Of a stretch of 64,000 bases of DNA, positions 20,101 to 34,511 are shown one piece after another (within the stretch, counting starts at the first letter, position 1; every line of letters begins with the position of its first letter). Made by a program: the position numbers and the translations under genes. The DNA is from Heterotrichella gracilis (lineage: Eukaryota > Sar > Xanthophyceae > Tribonematales > Xanthonemataceae). The notes under the pieces are model-generated. The model was not told the origin of the DNA. It saw only the letters and a list, made by a program, of their open reading frames with translations, and ran no database searches. Where the stretch lies: the NCBI GenBank assembly GCA_032358255.1, contig JAULBX010012210.1:124001-188000 (forward strand). Direction: 5' to 3'.

Positions 20101-23100
20101 GCTGCATTGCAACAGCAGTGGCAGAGCAGGGTGGATGCAATGAAAGCTGCGCAGAGGGCATACTGCAAAGCTCTGCATATGCATCCAAGTCACGGTGAAT
20201 CGTGGGGGGATTTGGCTGCAGCTGTCTATCATGAGTCACTGCTGGTGGCAGCTATGGAGGTACCCGGTGCAGACGCCCCACAGGTGCGCACAACCAACCA
20301 TAACATGGCCTCTTGGTGCTGCTTGACTCATACATCTAACATCCTCTAGGCGCATTGTTAGACAAGTTGGAAATAGCTGTTTTGCCGGAATGCACAGAAT
20401 ACATGTAATTGAAACGGTTTCTTTTACAAAGTACATTTTGCGGTGGCAGGTTTCTCAAATCAGGGCGCTTGCAGAGCAACTGGTCAAAGCAGGGCTCCAC
20501 ATTCAGCCAGCGTCAAGCGAGCTGTGGTTGGCCCTTGGCTGCACAGCAAAAGACGCTGCAACGCAGGAGTATGCCCTCAGCAGAAGCCTTCAGCTAGATT
20601 CCAAATCTGCTGCAGCCTGGGTGGCCTTGGGTCGGCTGTACATCAACAGCGGTGCAACGGCCCTGGCAGACGACTGCTTCACAAAAGCTCGGAGCAATGA
20701 TCCATCATATGGGTCTGCATGGGAGGGGATGGGTTCCCTGGCGGCATTGAGCCCTACTGGTATGCTTGCGCTGGGGGGGGGGTCACAACTGTGAACACTA
20801 CTGGTGCCTGTGTGAATTGTGCCATCCCTGTATGGTTTCCAAGTTCCACTGCTTGCTTATCACATTGTTTGCTAATCGATGTTTTTTGCAGGTTCTGAAG
20901 ACAGGCTGGCAGCCTACGAGTTTGCTCTCAGGCTGGGCTCTGGATCGGAAGCATTGCTGGGTTTCACCGAGGCATCAATTGCCAAGGGAAACGCTTCCTC
21001 TGGCGTGGTGTATGCTGCTGCAAGGAAGGCAGTAGAGCAGCTCCCCCTAAGCGCAGCAGTTTTCAATGCCCTTGGGCTGGTTTGTGAAGCTCGTGGGGAC
21101 TTTGGTACAGCCGCCAGCGCTTTCACAGTAGTCAGTGAGCTCCTTCAGCAGCAAGGTGGCCTTTTTGGTAGATTCAAATACTCCACAGAGCCTAGTCCCA
21201 CAAAGGATACCTTTGAGCATTGTGTCTTCTTGTTGCAGGCAACTTGTCTGCTCAGGAGGCTCGCTTGAATGTGCTGGCAACCCTCAACCTTGGCAGAGTA
21301 TTGGGCAGAGCTGGAAAGACACAGGAATCACTGGCTGTACAGCAGCGTGCGCTGGCAGAAGGGCATATGCAAGAGAACCCTCGTGCATTCATTGCATATG
21401 CCTTCACACTTGCCCAAGCCCAGGACATCGATACAGCCTGCCAGGTTCTGGAGCAGGCACGCTTCTCCTCTCCAAGTCCTGAGGTATGGATGTACATCCT
21501 GTTCAGGAACAAGGTTGAGCAGTCCTTGGACAGGGGATGCGCTGTGATATTGTCACAAAGGCCTCAATATTGGACAATGTATGGATAGAACCTTGCCAAT
21601 ATCTTAACTGCTGCCAGGCTGCGCTTTACCTTGCCAACGTTTTTCTGCTAGAACTGAAAATGGCCATGTTCCAAGTATCATTGCCATGTGTTCGTGCAGA
21701 TGCTCGGTCACATTGTTCTTCAGGTCCTGCAGCTGCACTGCTCGGTTGGCAACACAGACACTGCACTCAGCTACTTGCTTGAGCAGCTGCAATCTCCAAC
21801 TGAAGGGGAAACAGCTCTGCCCTGGCAATCGAAGGAGCAGCTGTGGCTGACAGTGATTGCTGGAGCTGCGCTGCACAGCAATGGGAGCCAAGCTGCATCA
21901 GTCCACCAGTGCGCTGTGGAATGGTCCCGATCAGTCCAGATGCCTTTCACTGCTGAGTTTGAGGCAGCCTGGCAAAGCATCCTTGCGAAAACCCACATGT
22001 CGCACCGCAACCACAAAAAGGTGAGTATGTGCAGTAAATGCACTGCTTGTGTGACGTGGTGATCGTGGTCAGTACACGAGTTATTGCTTTCTTATTGTGC
22101 ACTTGCGACTACCCAATGTGCAATAATGAATATCAACTTGTTTCGTGCAGGCTTTGAGACGTGCCAGCTCAGCCGTGCATGCCAACCCATGCACCAGTAG
22201 TGAGTGGTCAAACATGGTCACGATTGGCATGGCTGCATCACCCAGATATGCCAAGGCAGCACAGCGCATCAGCACTCAGTTCAGTACCACGCAGTCTGCA
22301 TCCTCTCCAGAGGACAATGCAACTGTACTTGAAGCCAGGCATGCGCTGCATGCCGGGGCTTCTGCTGTGATCACTGAGGCAGCAAAGACTATGAGCGCTG
22401 CTTCCATGGAGAAGATGCAACAGCTGAAGCAAAGCCTGCACGCACAGCCTGCAAATGCAGATACCTGGTACCTGCTGGCGCTGGTTGCCTTCCAACATGC
22501 TATCGCTACTCGGAATCCAGCAGCGTACAGCGAGACCATGGTGTTGTGCAAGAAGGCAATGCAGCTGGTGTCAGCAGTGCAGGTGACAATTAAACGTGTT
22601 CCCAGGAAATGCTTTTTTTAAGTGTATCTGATTTAGGTACTGCATTATAAAGTGAATGCTGTGCTGCTTGTTTTGAATATCGACCGCCATTTGAAGGTAT
22701 GCGCTTTAAGTTCGATGGACGTATATTACTTGCAAGACGAGAGATTAATTTTGTGTTGCAATCATGCAGGCTGATCGCCATGTCAGGCTGCTCAGCACAT
22801 TGAGCGAGTGCCTTCTGCAAGTAGGGTCTGGCGAGGACTTTGCTGCCGCTACAAGTCACGCACAGGAGGCTTGTGATGTGGCTGCTGGTGCAGAACACTC
22901 GGGATCAAGCATGCTGGCTCGACGACAGCTTGCAAGGTATCTAGCTAGGTGGTGGCACTAGGTGCTGTACTGAATTTGCTCTGCAACACACCAGATTGCA
23001 GCGCATTTTATTGCAATTGTGCGTGCAGCTTTGTGTATTTGAAGGTGGGAGTGGGGTGGGTGGGGGTATAACCATTGGCTATTTAGGCTGTAGACAAGGT

Positions 23101-24799
23101 GGCTATGTCACGATTAGTAACTTGTCCTGCTGTAAATGCCCATTATTTAAAGTTGGATGTATATACTTCATTCGTGGGCCATTTGTCAGGAATTGCTGCT
23201 TTCGCATGTGCAGGTGTTTTGCAAGGAGTGGGGACGAGGAGCAAGCGCATTCATTGTACTATGAGGGGGCTTGTGGTGGAGACTTGGTGTCTGCCCTTGA
23301 GCTGGCAAGGCTGTACTTGAGGAGTCCAGCGAGTTGCTCAGCTGACTCGGCACTGGCAGCGCTGAGGCTCCTGCAGGACAAGCTGGCCAGTGACCACGTG
23401 GATGGATCAGTGCAGCTGCTGGGCAAGGATCTGGACGTGGATCGGCTTGGCTGGCTGGAGGCCCTGTCCCTTCAACAAGCAGAGTGCCTTGCTTCACTGG
23501 GTAAGATTTCTTGTAAAATCATATGTAGCAGGTTCAAAATTGCAAAAGCTGTTGATTGTCATCTGCCAACCTGCAAGGAACCTAGTGGGTAAGCCACCTC
23601 AAATCCATGTGTGGATGAATGACCGGAACAGCGCCAGACAGACGGGGGGCAAGCATTTGTACCTATCGACGCTAACTTTCAAGCTACTCATTTTGCTTGA
23701 CACTTCCTCACTGACGCCCACATAGTATAAATGCATAATACCTGCTGCAGCGAAGCTGCGCTGCTGTACTTTGGCCATCTGTTGCACGTGTTGCACAAAT
23801 GTGTCCTGCGCTGAATTCCTTGTGCTGTGGTTGCTGTATCAGGCGACATCGAGGCCGCCACCCAGGCAGCAGAGACCGCAGCCCGCTACGCATCAGCGCG
23901 AGGCGAATCGTTCACCCAGGCAGACGACGTCCCGTCCCTGGTGCTGGGAGCCATCAGCGTGCTCAGGGTCCTCCAGCTGGCAGCCACGGACCCCGCAGCA
24001 GCAGCAGCCCAGGTGTCGGAGGCGCGCAAGCTGCTGGGCAGTGCGCTGGCGTCGGGTGGGTCTGCTGTGGCGCACCTGCTGCTGGCCCAGCTGGAGCTGC
24101 ACGGGCTGCACAGGAAGAAGCAGGAGAGGGCGGAGGAGCATGTGGAGCAAGTGAGGCCGGGCAATAATTTGGCACGCAACCTGATTGTGGGGTTGGGGGC
24201 CTTGTGGCCAATGTGTACAGGCCTGATTGTGTGGGCCTTGTGGCCGATGTGTACAAATTACTGTGCCTATTGTCTTAGGTTGGCGTGTGATGCATTAGCT
24301 CATGCTGCTGCCTCACCATGATGGGGTGGCCCTGGTGTGCACTTTCTGGCGTTGTGCTTAGCGAGGGCCGGCCATGTGCTTGTGCTCATCACTTCGCCCT
24401 TCTTCCAGCTTTTTCAAGTGTTTCACTTGGGTGCTGCAAGGTGGTTGTGGCAAATTGTCTCTGGCCTATAGGTTCAGACTGTGTGGCATGGATGATTGCC
24501 CATTTTTTAACAATATAAAGCGGGTGTTACATAGTATGCCGTGCTTTTATTCGCGCGGCCCCTCTGTGTACCTACATGGCACTGAATGACTTTTTCCTTT
24601 GCAGGGTTTGTCGCAGTGGGAACGACCTGTCCCAGGTGATGTGTATAGGCTGGCCTCTGCACTGACCAGCTCAACACGCCAGTGGGCAAAGGCAGAGCAT
24701 GTGGAGCCTGAAGTGCAGGGGGAGACGCCTACTGTGGAAGATTCCATGCAATCCTTGAGCCCGTTTGCGAATGCCGGAGGAGATGTATGGACGTCCTAA
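14169..24799 (+). CDS. SKI3: SKI3/TTC37-like tetratricopeptide protein of the Ski complex
   Basis: This is the scaffold subunit of the cytoplasmic Ski complex (SKI2-SKI3-SKI8), which feeds mRNA to the exosome for 3'-5' decay. Twenty-one exons join in phase to 1749 aa: 14169-14299, 14566-14734, 14832-15008, 15271-15521, 15974-16130, 16348-16590, 17001-17259, 17530-17765, 18025-18334, 18554-18813, 19464-19674, 19919-20259, 20450-20759, 20892-21155, 21239-21483, 21724-22020, 22151-22582, 22770-22936, 23214-23500, 23843-24150, 24605-24799. The N-terminus (KTSLKAAKEAIGQEDYRATLQHCKAALKLD) matches the TTC37 start. TPR units recur along the chain, for example KAVETNPELPFAWKGLAELY, LWAWRRLGFLQLQANEPEAA, DPSHAASWQCLAAAYQNLG and SAAAWVALGRLYINSGAT. 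It is longer than I recall for Arabidopsis SKI3 and human TTC37. Family assignment rests on the N-terminus and TPR architecture; SKI2 and SKI8 are not in this window. Confidence 0.85.
18814..19463. other. Large AT-rich intron of SKI3 with an embedded open frame and direct repeat
   Basis: The tenth SKI3 intron has a central stretch (about 18880-19140) that is richer in A+T than its flanks and carries a 75-codon open frame at 18917-19144 (MLSLIDYNFFSIVALGLCVG...), with no family I recognise. A 16-bp sequence (AGGGCCAGGACTGACT) occurs twice, at 19121-19136 and 19179-19194. The combination suggests an insertion, but no terminal inverted repeats or target duplication are evident. Confidence 0.4.
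24180..24256. repeat. Imperfect tandem duplication in SKI3 intron 20
   Basis: Two units of about 42 and 35 bp lie back to back (24180-24221 and 24222-24256). Each starts CCTGATTGTG and contains GGCCTTGTGGCC followed by ATGTGTACA. They differ by a short deletion and a few substitutions. Confidence 0.6.
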
Positions 24800-25619
24800 A
24801 CGATGGTGGGCTGCGTGTATTTTGGGCTGCTATACAGAATTGACTGGATCTGTGCGGAGGCAAATTCAGGTTATCAGAAAGTATGCTGCGCATGAAATAG
24901 GCGAGGTGGGCATCGAATAGGTTTTCTTGCTGTGGAAAGCAATAAAAGCTACGGTGCCCTCCGTTTGTGTTCGGCCTTTTTCATCAACAAGCTTGCTAGC
25001 GGCAAAGGGTTGGTTCTGATCAGCACCAGTAGAACGCTGTATCGCTATGAAGTGCAGAAGGGTCATCCCATTGGTGTTTCAAAGTCCAGGTCTAGATCCA
25101 CACAGGGTTAGATGTTACTGAGTACCCGAAGTAGAAGTCTCACTGTGCAACTGTGTGTACCAATGTAGTAGCACCCCTTTGTAATGACCTGGAAGACTGA
25201 CACCACCGAAAGGGGACATAACCCCTGGATGCTGAACAGGGACACCTTTGACCCCGGTTGATGTGGCCCCATGCCAACCAGACTCATGGCATCATGATGC
25301 CGCATCATGTTCATACGTGAAATGCACTGCGGCAGCGTCATATTCCAGCAAATTATTCGCCCAAATCGTGTTAGCACGGGTTGCAGGTTTGCCTTGTGTA
25401 AAGCTCTATCTATGCATGCATGCATCTTGGGATGATGCATGCATTTTGTCCACGTCAGCGTGGCATCCTATCCAACAAAGATAAATATACCTCAAACACT
25501 GCAAACTTCAAGTGAGTTCAGTTGACACTGTAGATTCCCATAGCGAAGCTCGATCGGTAGCCTCCCTAACGAAGCCGAGTTTCCTCACAAACTCCTACCA
25601 AGCACTCTACTTGACAGAA
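24800..25619. other. Spacer between SKI3 and cyclophilin genes
   Basis: This tandem spacer of 820 bp holds no supported exon. It contains TGCATGCA-type runs at 25412-25425 and about 25436-25443, and a TATA-like AAATATA about 130 bp upstream of the cyclophilin ATG (near 25484-25490). Confidence 0.35.
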
Positions 25620-27339
25620 ATGGGTGCGAGCGCAAGCAAGGAGGATGTGGCCAAGCTTGCCCAGACAAAAGTGTCGTACCAACCCCCACTGGGTCCTCCC
25701 AACCCCGTACGTTGAGCCACGTTGCAGTTTGCAGGCTAGTACCCGGCTACTTACCCTATTTACAGCCTGTGTCTTGCACAACTCGTAGCTCATGCCTACA
25801 GAGGTGTCAAGCAGTGCAGAACTGGTTTGCCTAGAGGTGCTAGGAAGCGGGCGAAGTTAAAGTAAGAAGTCCCGAGGATGCAAACACTTACCACCACTTG
25901 TATATCCGTGTGCACTGCTCGTGCTCTGCCTAACCACCAGCACTGCCACCCTAGCCACACATCCACCCTAGCTCACACATGTTTGCCTTCCCTCATCTTT
26001 AGGCAAACCCTCTTGTCTACTTTGACATCAAACTTGGCCGCTATGGGGATGCTGTTCCCATTGGGCGCATCGTGATGGAGCTCAAGGAAGACGTGGTGCC
26101 AAAGACTGCCGAAAACTTTAAAGTGCTGGCCTGCTCCGAAGACATCGGCTTCAGGAACTCGCGCTTCCATCGGGTCATCCCCAACTTCATGTGCCAGGTT
26201 AGACTTGAGTGCAGGCAATACAATGTATTGTCCCAGGCCGTTATCCTGCACCGGTATCTGTGTATTCCATGCACCTTGCACTCGGCGGGGTAGACCTTCA
26301 GCTTGTGTTTACTTTCAGCTTACAACCTTGTTACCTGTACCTGGCTGGATACCAACTGCATACCTTTATGTGTTATTTTCATACTCTCCTAGCTAGGAAT
26401 AACCGCTGCCCACCTCCTCAGTTCTGCCCCACACGCTAATGTCTAGACTAGCGTGCTGTGTCCCTGCTTGCAGAAATTTGGAGGTTGTCCATGAACCTGA
26501 TTGTTTCTTGCTCTCATTGTAGGGCGGGGACTTTACAAACGATAATGGCACAGGTGTGTCTGCGCACACTGCCCACTAGTTGAACCCTGCTTGAGCATTG
26601 CTGAACTTGATGAATTATATCCACAACTACACGTGGGCCTCCCCAGCCTGCCAAAGTATCTCTCGGTGAACTGGATCCTCGTGCGCTAACAACCCCGCCT
26701 CCTGCCAGGTGGTTTGAGCATCTATGGCGACCGCTTTGCGGATGAGAACTTTGTCCTCAGGCACTTGGGACCAGGCGTCCTGTCCATGGCTAATGCCGGC
26801 CCAAACACCAACGGCTCGCAGTTTTTCCTATGCACTGGCACAACCACCTGGCTGGATGGCAAGCACGTGGTGTTTGGCCAGGTGAGGACCGACGATGTCA
26901 AGTGGCCAACAAAAGTGACACGGATTATCAAAGGGGGATCGGCTGTTTTTGCATAACATTGTGTATCTATGCATAGATACCATCATATAATGGTGTGCAA
27001 ATGTGGCCATGTTTGTCGCCACAATGAGCTGTCCTCATTTTTGCTGCCTCCAAAAGCACCCATGAACATGCAGTGCACATGTAGGTTGTGAGCGGCTACG
27101 AGGTCGTCAAAGCAATTGAGGCATGCGGCAGCCAATCAGGCGGGACCTCCTTTGATGTGATGATTGCAGACTGCGGGGAGCTGTCCCCATCGGGAGTGAC
27201 AGCCAGCATGGCAGCACCACCAGCATCCAGGAGGAGGGCCCGGAAGCCATCCGCCATGAGTGGCAGCATTGCTGCAGCACAGAAATTGGGATCACTGGGT
27301 TCTGGCTTCCTGCACAAGGATACTTTGTCTTTCAGGTAG
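25620..27339 (+). CDS. Cyclophilin-type peptidyl-prolyl cis-trans isomerase with N- and C-terminal extensions
   Basis: This protein catalyses cis-trans isomerisation of peptidyl-proline bonds. Five exons (25620-25706, 26003-26197, 26523-26553, 26709-26881, 27085-27339) give 246 aa; the third is a 31-nt micro-exon ([11 protein letters not shown]). The cyclophilin core is complete: [15 protein letters not shown] (catalytic Arg, Phe, Gln), [24 protein letters not shown] (cyclosporin-site Trp and His), ending VMIADCGEL. Before the core sit about 30 extra residues starting MGASASKED, which has the Gly2/Ser6 pattern of an N-myristoylation site. After it come about 55 residues rich in Ala, Ser and Arg ([16 protein letters not shown]..., ending HKDTLSFR). 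Both extensions are unusual for a single-domain cytosolic cyclophilin and suggest membrane association or a specific partner. Confidence 0.93.
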
Positions 27340-28618
27340 GGTACTACGGCAATGATGCAAGAGTGCACCTTTTCATGCAGCATTATTCATTCGGGCTGCA
27401 GTACACTGCCAGGCTACATGTTCAAGGTGGGGTGTTGGAGTGTATGCACGGTCAACGGGTGCATTGCATGGTGTGCATGTCGTGTGCGTCAAGCTGGACC
27501 CGGAGATGCAGGGGCAATGATGGGCGGGGTGCGCACGCGACAGGACATGATCCACATGTGCTGCTCTATGGCAACGGCAGTTTGATTTGCTATTTTTTAA
27601 ATGTCTGACATAGTGACTATGTGGCGCGCAGGTCTGGCAGGCAAGCAGGCCGCATGTGCTCACCCGCCAGCTGGGGGCAGGGAGCCACCAGCCACATGAC
27701 CGCCCGGGCACATGCCACCAGCATCGCCCTTGTGTAGAGCATCTGCTACATACATGGCGGGGTAGAGTGCACTGCTAGAGAAGGGCCACAGGCTAGCCTT
27801 CTGGGGTCAGCCGGGAGGGATGCAGAATTCGGAGTATTGAAGGACTAGGGTCATAAGGCTGATTTGCACCCAGTACATGTGGCATAAATTGGGCTCTCCC
27901 AATCCGTATAGGAGCACTCTGGGGTGTCTACTTGTAATCTCGTGAACCGTCATGTGCTATTGCCCGATGATGGGACTGCCACACTGTGACAGCAGTAACG
28001 ATTCGAATACTCCTTGTTTCCCAGTAGTAAAGATTGGATATGGTAATGAACTTACTGAAGCTTGATGGAACGTTGCCAGCCATGATGGGCGCCTGCCCGC
28101 ATGTGATGTCTCTTGCTAGCACAATGTGCTGCCTTGGCATGGCATGGCATGGCAGGGCCATGTACTCCATGGCCCAGCTTTTTTGTTGTGCTCCTACCAC
28201 CACTTTGTGGCACTGGCAAGTTTCCAGGCCACCTGTCCACACTTGTCACCTGTGGGCGCCTGCCGGGCAGTTGTTTCCTCTGAGAACCCTGCTATAGCTA
28301 CCTGCTGGCAGTCGAGTGCGGCGTGCATGCATATGCGTATAACTTCTTATTCCTCCTTCGTTAAAGGTTGAGGGAAAGAACTTCCAAATGGTGATACGCA
28401 CCAACGCAAATACAAGGATTTGCCCCACCTATACCTCGCACCCACTTGCTTACGGGCAATACCGCTGTGACTAAACCCGCTGCATGCATGCGTAAATCTG
28501 TTGCAAACTACACGACCCACTGAAGCTGCCTTCCACATCTATACCTTCACAATTCTATGCTGGCAGTAGTCCTGAACTCTGCTGCCAACGTTTTGGCAGG
28601 TAGTGCTTCGACACCACT

Positions 28619-28735
28619 TCACATGTGTAGCAGCAGCTGCTCAACAGGTGGCCTGAGCACCTTGGTTGTCAACTTTGTGCCGTCCTTGCGTGTCTCAAGG
28701 GTCAGGTAATACTCTTGTGGGATATCTGGGCTGGT
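28619..28735 (-). CDS. Possible orphan terminal exon
   Basis: This minus-strand open segment of 38 codons plus stop is bounded upstream by a good acceptor (CATACAACAG). It encodes TSPDIPQEYYLTLETRKDGT, then KLTTKVLRPPVEQLLLHM and a stop. Composition and codon use look protein-like, with alternating polar and hydrophobic residues. A 27-nt candidate partner exon (ETAARGELQ, about 28915-28889) lies upstream on the same strand with an acceptor and a GTGAGG donor in matching phase. No further exons or start were found, and the piece would overlap the start of the plus-strand transporter. It may be a remnant or chance. Confidence 0.22.
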   Translation of the reverse strand, partial: TSPDIPQEYYLTLETRKDGTKLTTKVLRPPVEQLLLHM

Positions 28736-28756
28736 CTGTTGTATGGGGGTGAAATA

Positions 28757-28805
28757 TGTGTGTGTGCGCGCGGGTGTGTGGGTGTGTGGGTGTGGGCGGT
28801 TGTGG
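28757..28805. repeat. GT/GGTGT-rich microsatellite
   Basis: This is a degenerate (GT)n and (GGTGTGT)n tract with a short CGCG core, of simple-sequence type, just upstream of the transporter gene. Confidence 0.7.
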
Positions 28806-28937
28806 GGTTGACGGTGCAGGTGTAAATTCTCCCAGCCTGCCAAACGCTAAAAAACATGTGAAACCCCACACCCTACCAAGGATTTTCCTCACCTGCAGCT
28901 CACCCCGCGCCGCCGTTTCCTAAGTGAGACAAGCAAT

Positions 28938-31900
28938 ATGGCGCTCAGGGAGAAGATGAACTACAATGTCAAGGTGAGCAGGGGCGCACAGGCGGTTTGG
29001 TCAGAATCACTCACGCTGAAACAAATGCCCGTTCTTTTTGAAGTCTTCATTGACATACATACTGCATGATAGCAGCCATTAATAGCAAAAGGGTGGGGAA
29101 GCACTCCCTTCCTGTTGGAAGCCTTGAGGTTTGCCTAAATTTGCCCTACCTTGTTCGCAGCTGAGTCTCTTGTGGAGTGTTTGCGAGAATGTGAGTGCAA
29201 GCATAAGGGCGGGTGATATTCTGAGCGCCTACATATACATCAGGACAGGGCACAACAGGGATGTCGGCTATGTGCAAGGCATCAACGGTGTCGTCCAGGT
29301 ATGTGGGCCGGCCCCCGCTGGGCACGCTGGGCATTAACTGCAAGAGAACAAACCATTCCTTGTTGCAAATATGAATCATGAGTTTAGCTTGTGTGGTTGT
29401 GCAGATGGCTGCCGGCCTTCCAGCCGGTTGGGTTGCCGACAAGCACCGGAGGGACTCCACCCTTCGGATAGCAGCTGTGCTGGGTTGCATTGCGGCTATA
29501 TGCATGGCAGGTGCATTGATAAAGGACCTGGACATATGGGTGTTCTGTGTGGGCATGGGGCTGCTTGGGGCCTACCGCGGGGTCAACTATCCACCCATTG
29601 AAGCCATTTTTGCAGATTCAGTACCGACTGGCAGAAGGTAAATGCAACGATGCACCGGTGGATGTGGCAGCGCCTTTGGCAACAGGTTGCATCTGGTTTG
29701 TAAATGGTCTCTTCACCATGGTTGATGTGCATTAGACAGTTCTCTGAGGATGCCTACATCTGCAACTCTTGCACTTTCCAGGACGTGGTACATGCATGCA
29801 TGGTGCGTTGCTGACAGCAGTGGGTGTGTGTGCAGTAAGCTGTGGACTGTCAAGTACGTCACACAATTGCTGGCTTCTGCTTGTGGACCATTAATCTCAC
29901 TTGGCCTCTTCCTGTACCTGGGCAACCACTGGGAGGTAATCTGGTGTGGAGCTTCTGCATTTCATGGGCTGCCGCTGCACGCTGCTGCATACATCGCCTT
30001 CAGGGCCACCACAAGCACCTGCTGAATGAAGTGTACTCAGACGATGACGGGTTGTGACACTGTGACCAGAGTCCTGCACCAACATGGCTGTGGCACACCA
30101 CGTCTCGCATGAGGACTGGTATTGCACCTGTCATGCTATATTAGTTACTTCATGGGGGTATAATGATGGCGTCATAAATATGTGCAATGCTTTGAGGCAT
30201 GGCATGCAGTGCACGGCAATGGGCATGTATCAATCTTTGTTGCAACATTCGACTGACATGCAACTTTGTGCTCCAGATTGAAAGCTGTCGGAAGGTTATC
30301 ATGGCAGGCACTTTCCTGATGGCGATTCCTCTTCTGTTGATGTGCTTCTTTGATGATGAGAAGTCACTGGGATTGAAAAGTGAAGCAATTCGGTGGGTGA
30401 TGTTAGACAAGGTGCATGTGGGGAACTGACTGATCCAGCTGATTCATGTTTTGGGTTGTCAGGCATGCTGCCAGCCGCCCATTGCTGGACAGCCAGTGTT
30501 GAAATGAATAAATTCTTTAAAGATTGAAATGTTGAGCTGGGCTGCACATTGCCAGGTCATCTGCCAGCTTGAAAAGCCTCGCCGCATCTGCTGCTGGGGA
30601 GCCACTGCTTGATGAGGCGCCAGCAGATGAGGCTACCTGCTGTGGTACCAGCAACCACAACATCATCATTCCAGCGCTCATTTTGACTTCAGATTTGATA
30701 GGGGCTCTGGCAGCTGGTAAGCAAGGACACAATGCAGTCTCAAGTCCTGCATTTGGATGTGCATGAAAACAGCACATGCCGCGCCGTGCATGCTGGAGTG
30801 TGCGGCTAACAGATAGCAATCCTGCTGCTCCTTATGTGTTGTTTGTTTTGTGGACACATCTTGTTGTGCTTCTTTCAGAACTAGACAGAGGCCAGTGAGC
30901 CACAAGAGCTTTAAAAATTCCAGTGACCATTTTGTTGTGTGCAGGCATGACACTGAAGTTCTTCCCGATGTTCTTCATGCAAGTTTGCCAGCTGCGCCCA
31001 GTGTACATTTCGTTACTGGGAATTGTAGGGCCTTTGGGTGTGAGCTTGGCATCGCTCTTTTGCCAGCACATTTCCCTCAGGTGTGTGGGGTACCACAAAT
31101 CACCGCACACTCACTTGGTTGCATCCGCTGGAGGTGTGGCTGCTGGCGTGGTTGTCACGCTGCAAGTGTGTTTGCCACGCTTACTGAAAAGCACTGCAAT
31201 GCTTGCCCTAGAGCGTGCTTTCCTTCCCATTGCGCTTCGTCGTTGCCAGCTCATATACTCTGTCCTCAGTTCCAGCTGCGTTGGCAAATGATTTGGCCTG
31301 TGGTGCAGGATCGGGCGAGTGCAAGTGTCCTTGATTGCACGAGTGCTGGACATATCCCTCCTCATAGCTATGGTCTACTTGCCAACAGCAACCAACGCAA
31401 ACAAGGCAGTGCTCATGGTTGTGCACCTTGCTAGGATGGCCAGTGCCAACTGCACACGGCCGTTGCTGCGCTCTTTTATGTTCGACTATGTCCCAAAGAA
31501 GCACAGAGCCAAAGTGAATTCGATTGACAGCATCAGGTCTTTCTCTTGGTCAGGGAGCGCAGCTGCTGGCGGGTGAGTGCCACACAGTGTACTTCACCAG
31601 TCACTGAGAGTCTCTGCAAGGTGCTTTTGCTAGTCACTCAGGTTGCCCTGAAGGCAGGCTTCACTGTAGACAGTCAGTCTGTCCGTTGTCTGCTGTTGCA
31701 CTCAGTTTGACGCACTTTGTAAGCCATAAACTTTTATTCCAAACTGTCACAGTTGAACTGGTGGCAGCATCTCTGAACCTGTTGTTTGTGTTTTTGCAGG
31801 CTATTGATTGAATGGTTGGGTTTTGAGAGCACTTTCCTGATAACGGCGGGACTGAAGGTGTTTTCATACCTGCCGCTGCTGTTTGTGATGCAGTTTGTGC

Positions 31901-32064
31901 ACGATGGGGTGGGGTGCCAATGCTGTGCTGGCGGGGAAGAGTCATTGAACAGGCTTAGCCCGTCTGTGGCTGCCGCAACTTTGGCAACTGAAAGGAACTC
32001 AGAGACCTTAGAGGCTCCCTTATTGCAACAAACAGTTCCAAGTAGTGTCAGAATTGTGAGATAA
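28938..32064 (+). CDS. Major facilitator superfamily transporter
   Basis: This is a polytopic membrane transporter of unknown substrate. Nine exons (28938-28973, 29161-29298, 29405-29637, 29836-29935, 30277-30392, 30556-30716, 30945-31080, 31309-31572, 31800-32064) give 482 aa. The hallmark loop after the second helix is GLPAGWVADKHRRD (G-x-x-x-D-(R/K)-x-(R/G)-R type). Membrane segments follow: RIAAVLGCIAAICMAGALI, WVFCVGMGLLGAYRGVNYPP, LLASACGPLISLGLFLYLG and VIMAGTFLMAIPLLLMCFF. A long hydrophilic central loop comes next (GEPLLDEAPADEATCCG). The second half has ILTSDLIGALAAG, YISLLGIVGPLGVSLASL, ARVLDISLLIAMVYL and LKVFSYLPLLFVMQF. A Ser/Thr/Glu-rich tail ends VRIVR. The chosen ATG is the first in phase; no targeting peptide is evident. 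The 3' end converges with alpha-tubulin. Confidence 0.8.
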
Positions 32065-32316
32065 CCGTTACAGCTTGTTGCAGAGTTTCTTGTAAAACAC
32101 AACTTGCGTTCAGTTGCAAACTTGACTGCACTTGGCAGGAGTCAAAGCAGAGTGTGGAAGGGTACAAAAATATTTGTATGGTACAACAAGGTGTCACAGA
32201 ATGAAATAGCACAGCACAAGCTGTCAAAAGTTCATATGAAACAGACGGTCACAATGAACAAGTGATTTGCTGTGTAGCTGTGAGGCAAACAGTTATCTGC
32301 AAACTCAAACAGGAGT

Positions 32317-34511
<2,195 letters not shown>

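Larger units (their letters stand above)
27340..28937. other. Long spacer upstream of MFS transporter
   Basis: About 1.6 kb lacks a complete gene. It includes a short GGCAT tandem run (about 28136-28158), TGCATGCA motifs near 28323 and 28483, a possible minus-strand terminal exon (28619-28735, listed separately) and a GT-rich tract near 28757-28805. A 5' non-coding exon of the transporter could lie at its right end: an AG acceptor at about 28897 precedes the ATG. Confidence 0.35.

Noticed and set aside
28938-28973. Upstream-extended start of the MFS gene via an exon at 28624-28713
   Set aside because: An ATG there opens a transit-like segment, but its donor phase runs into a stop in the next exon. 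The ATG at 28938 gives a clean model.
29936-30058. Read-through of MFS exon 4 into the following intron
   Set aside because: The alternative frame ends quickly. Splicing to 30277 restores a transporter-like sequence and keeps phase.
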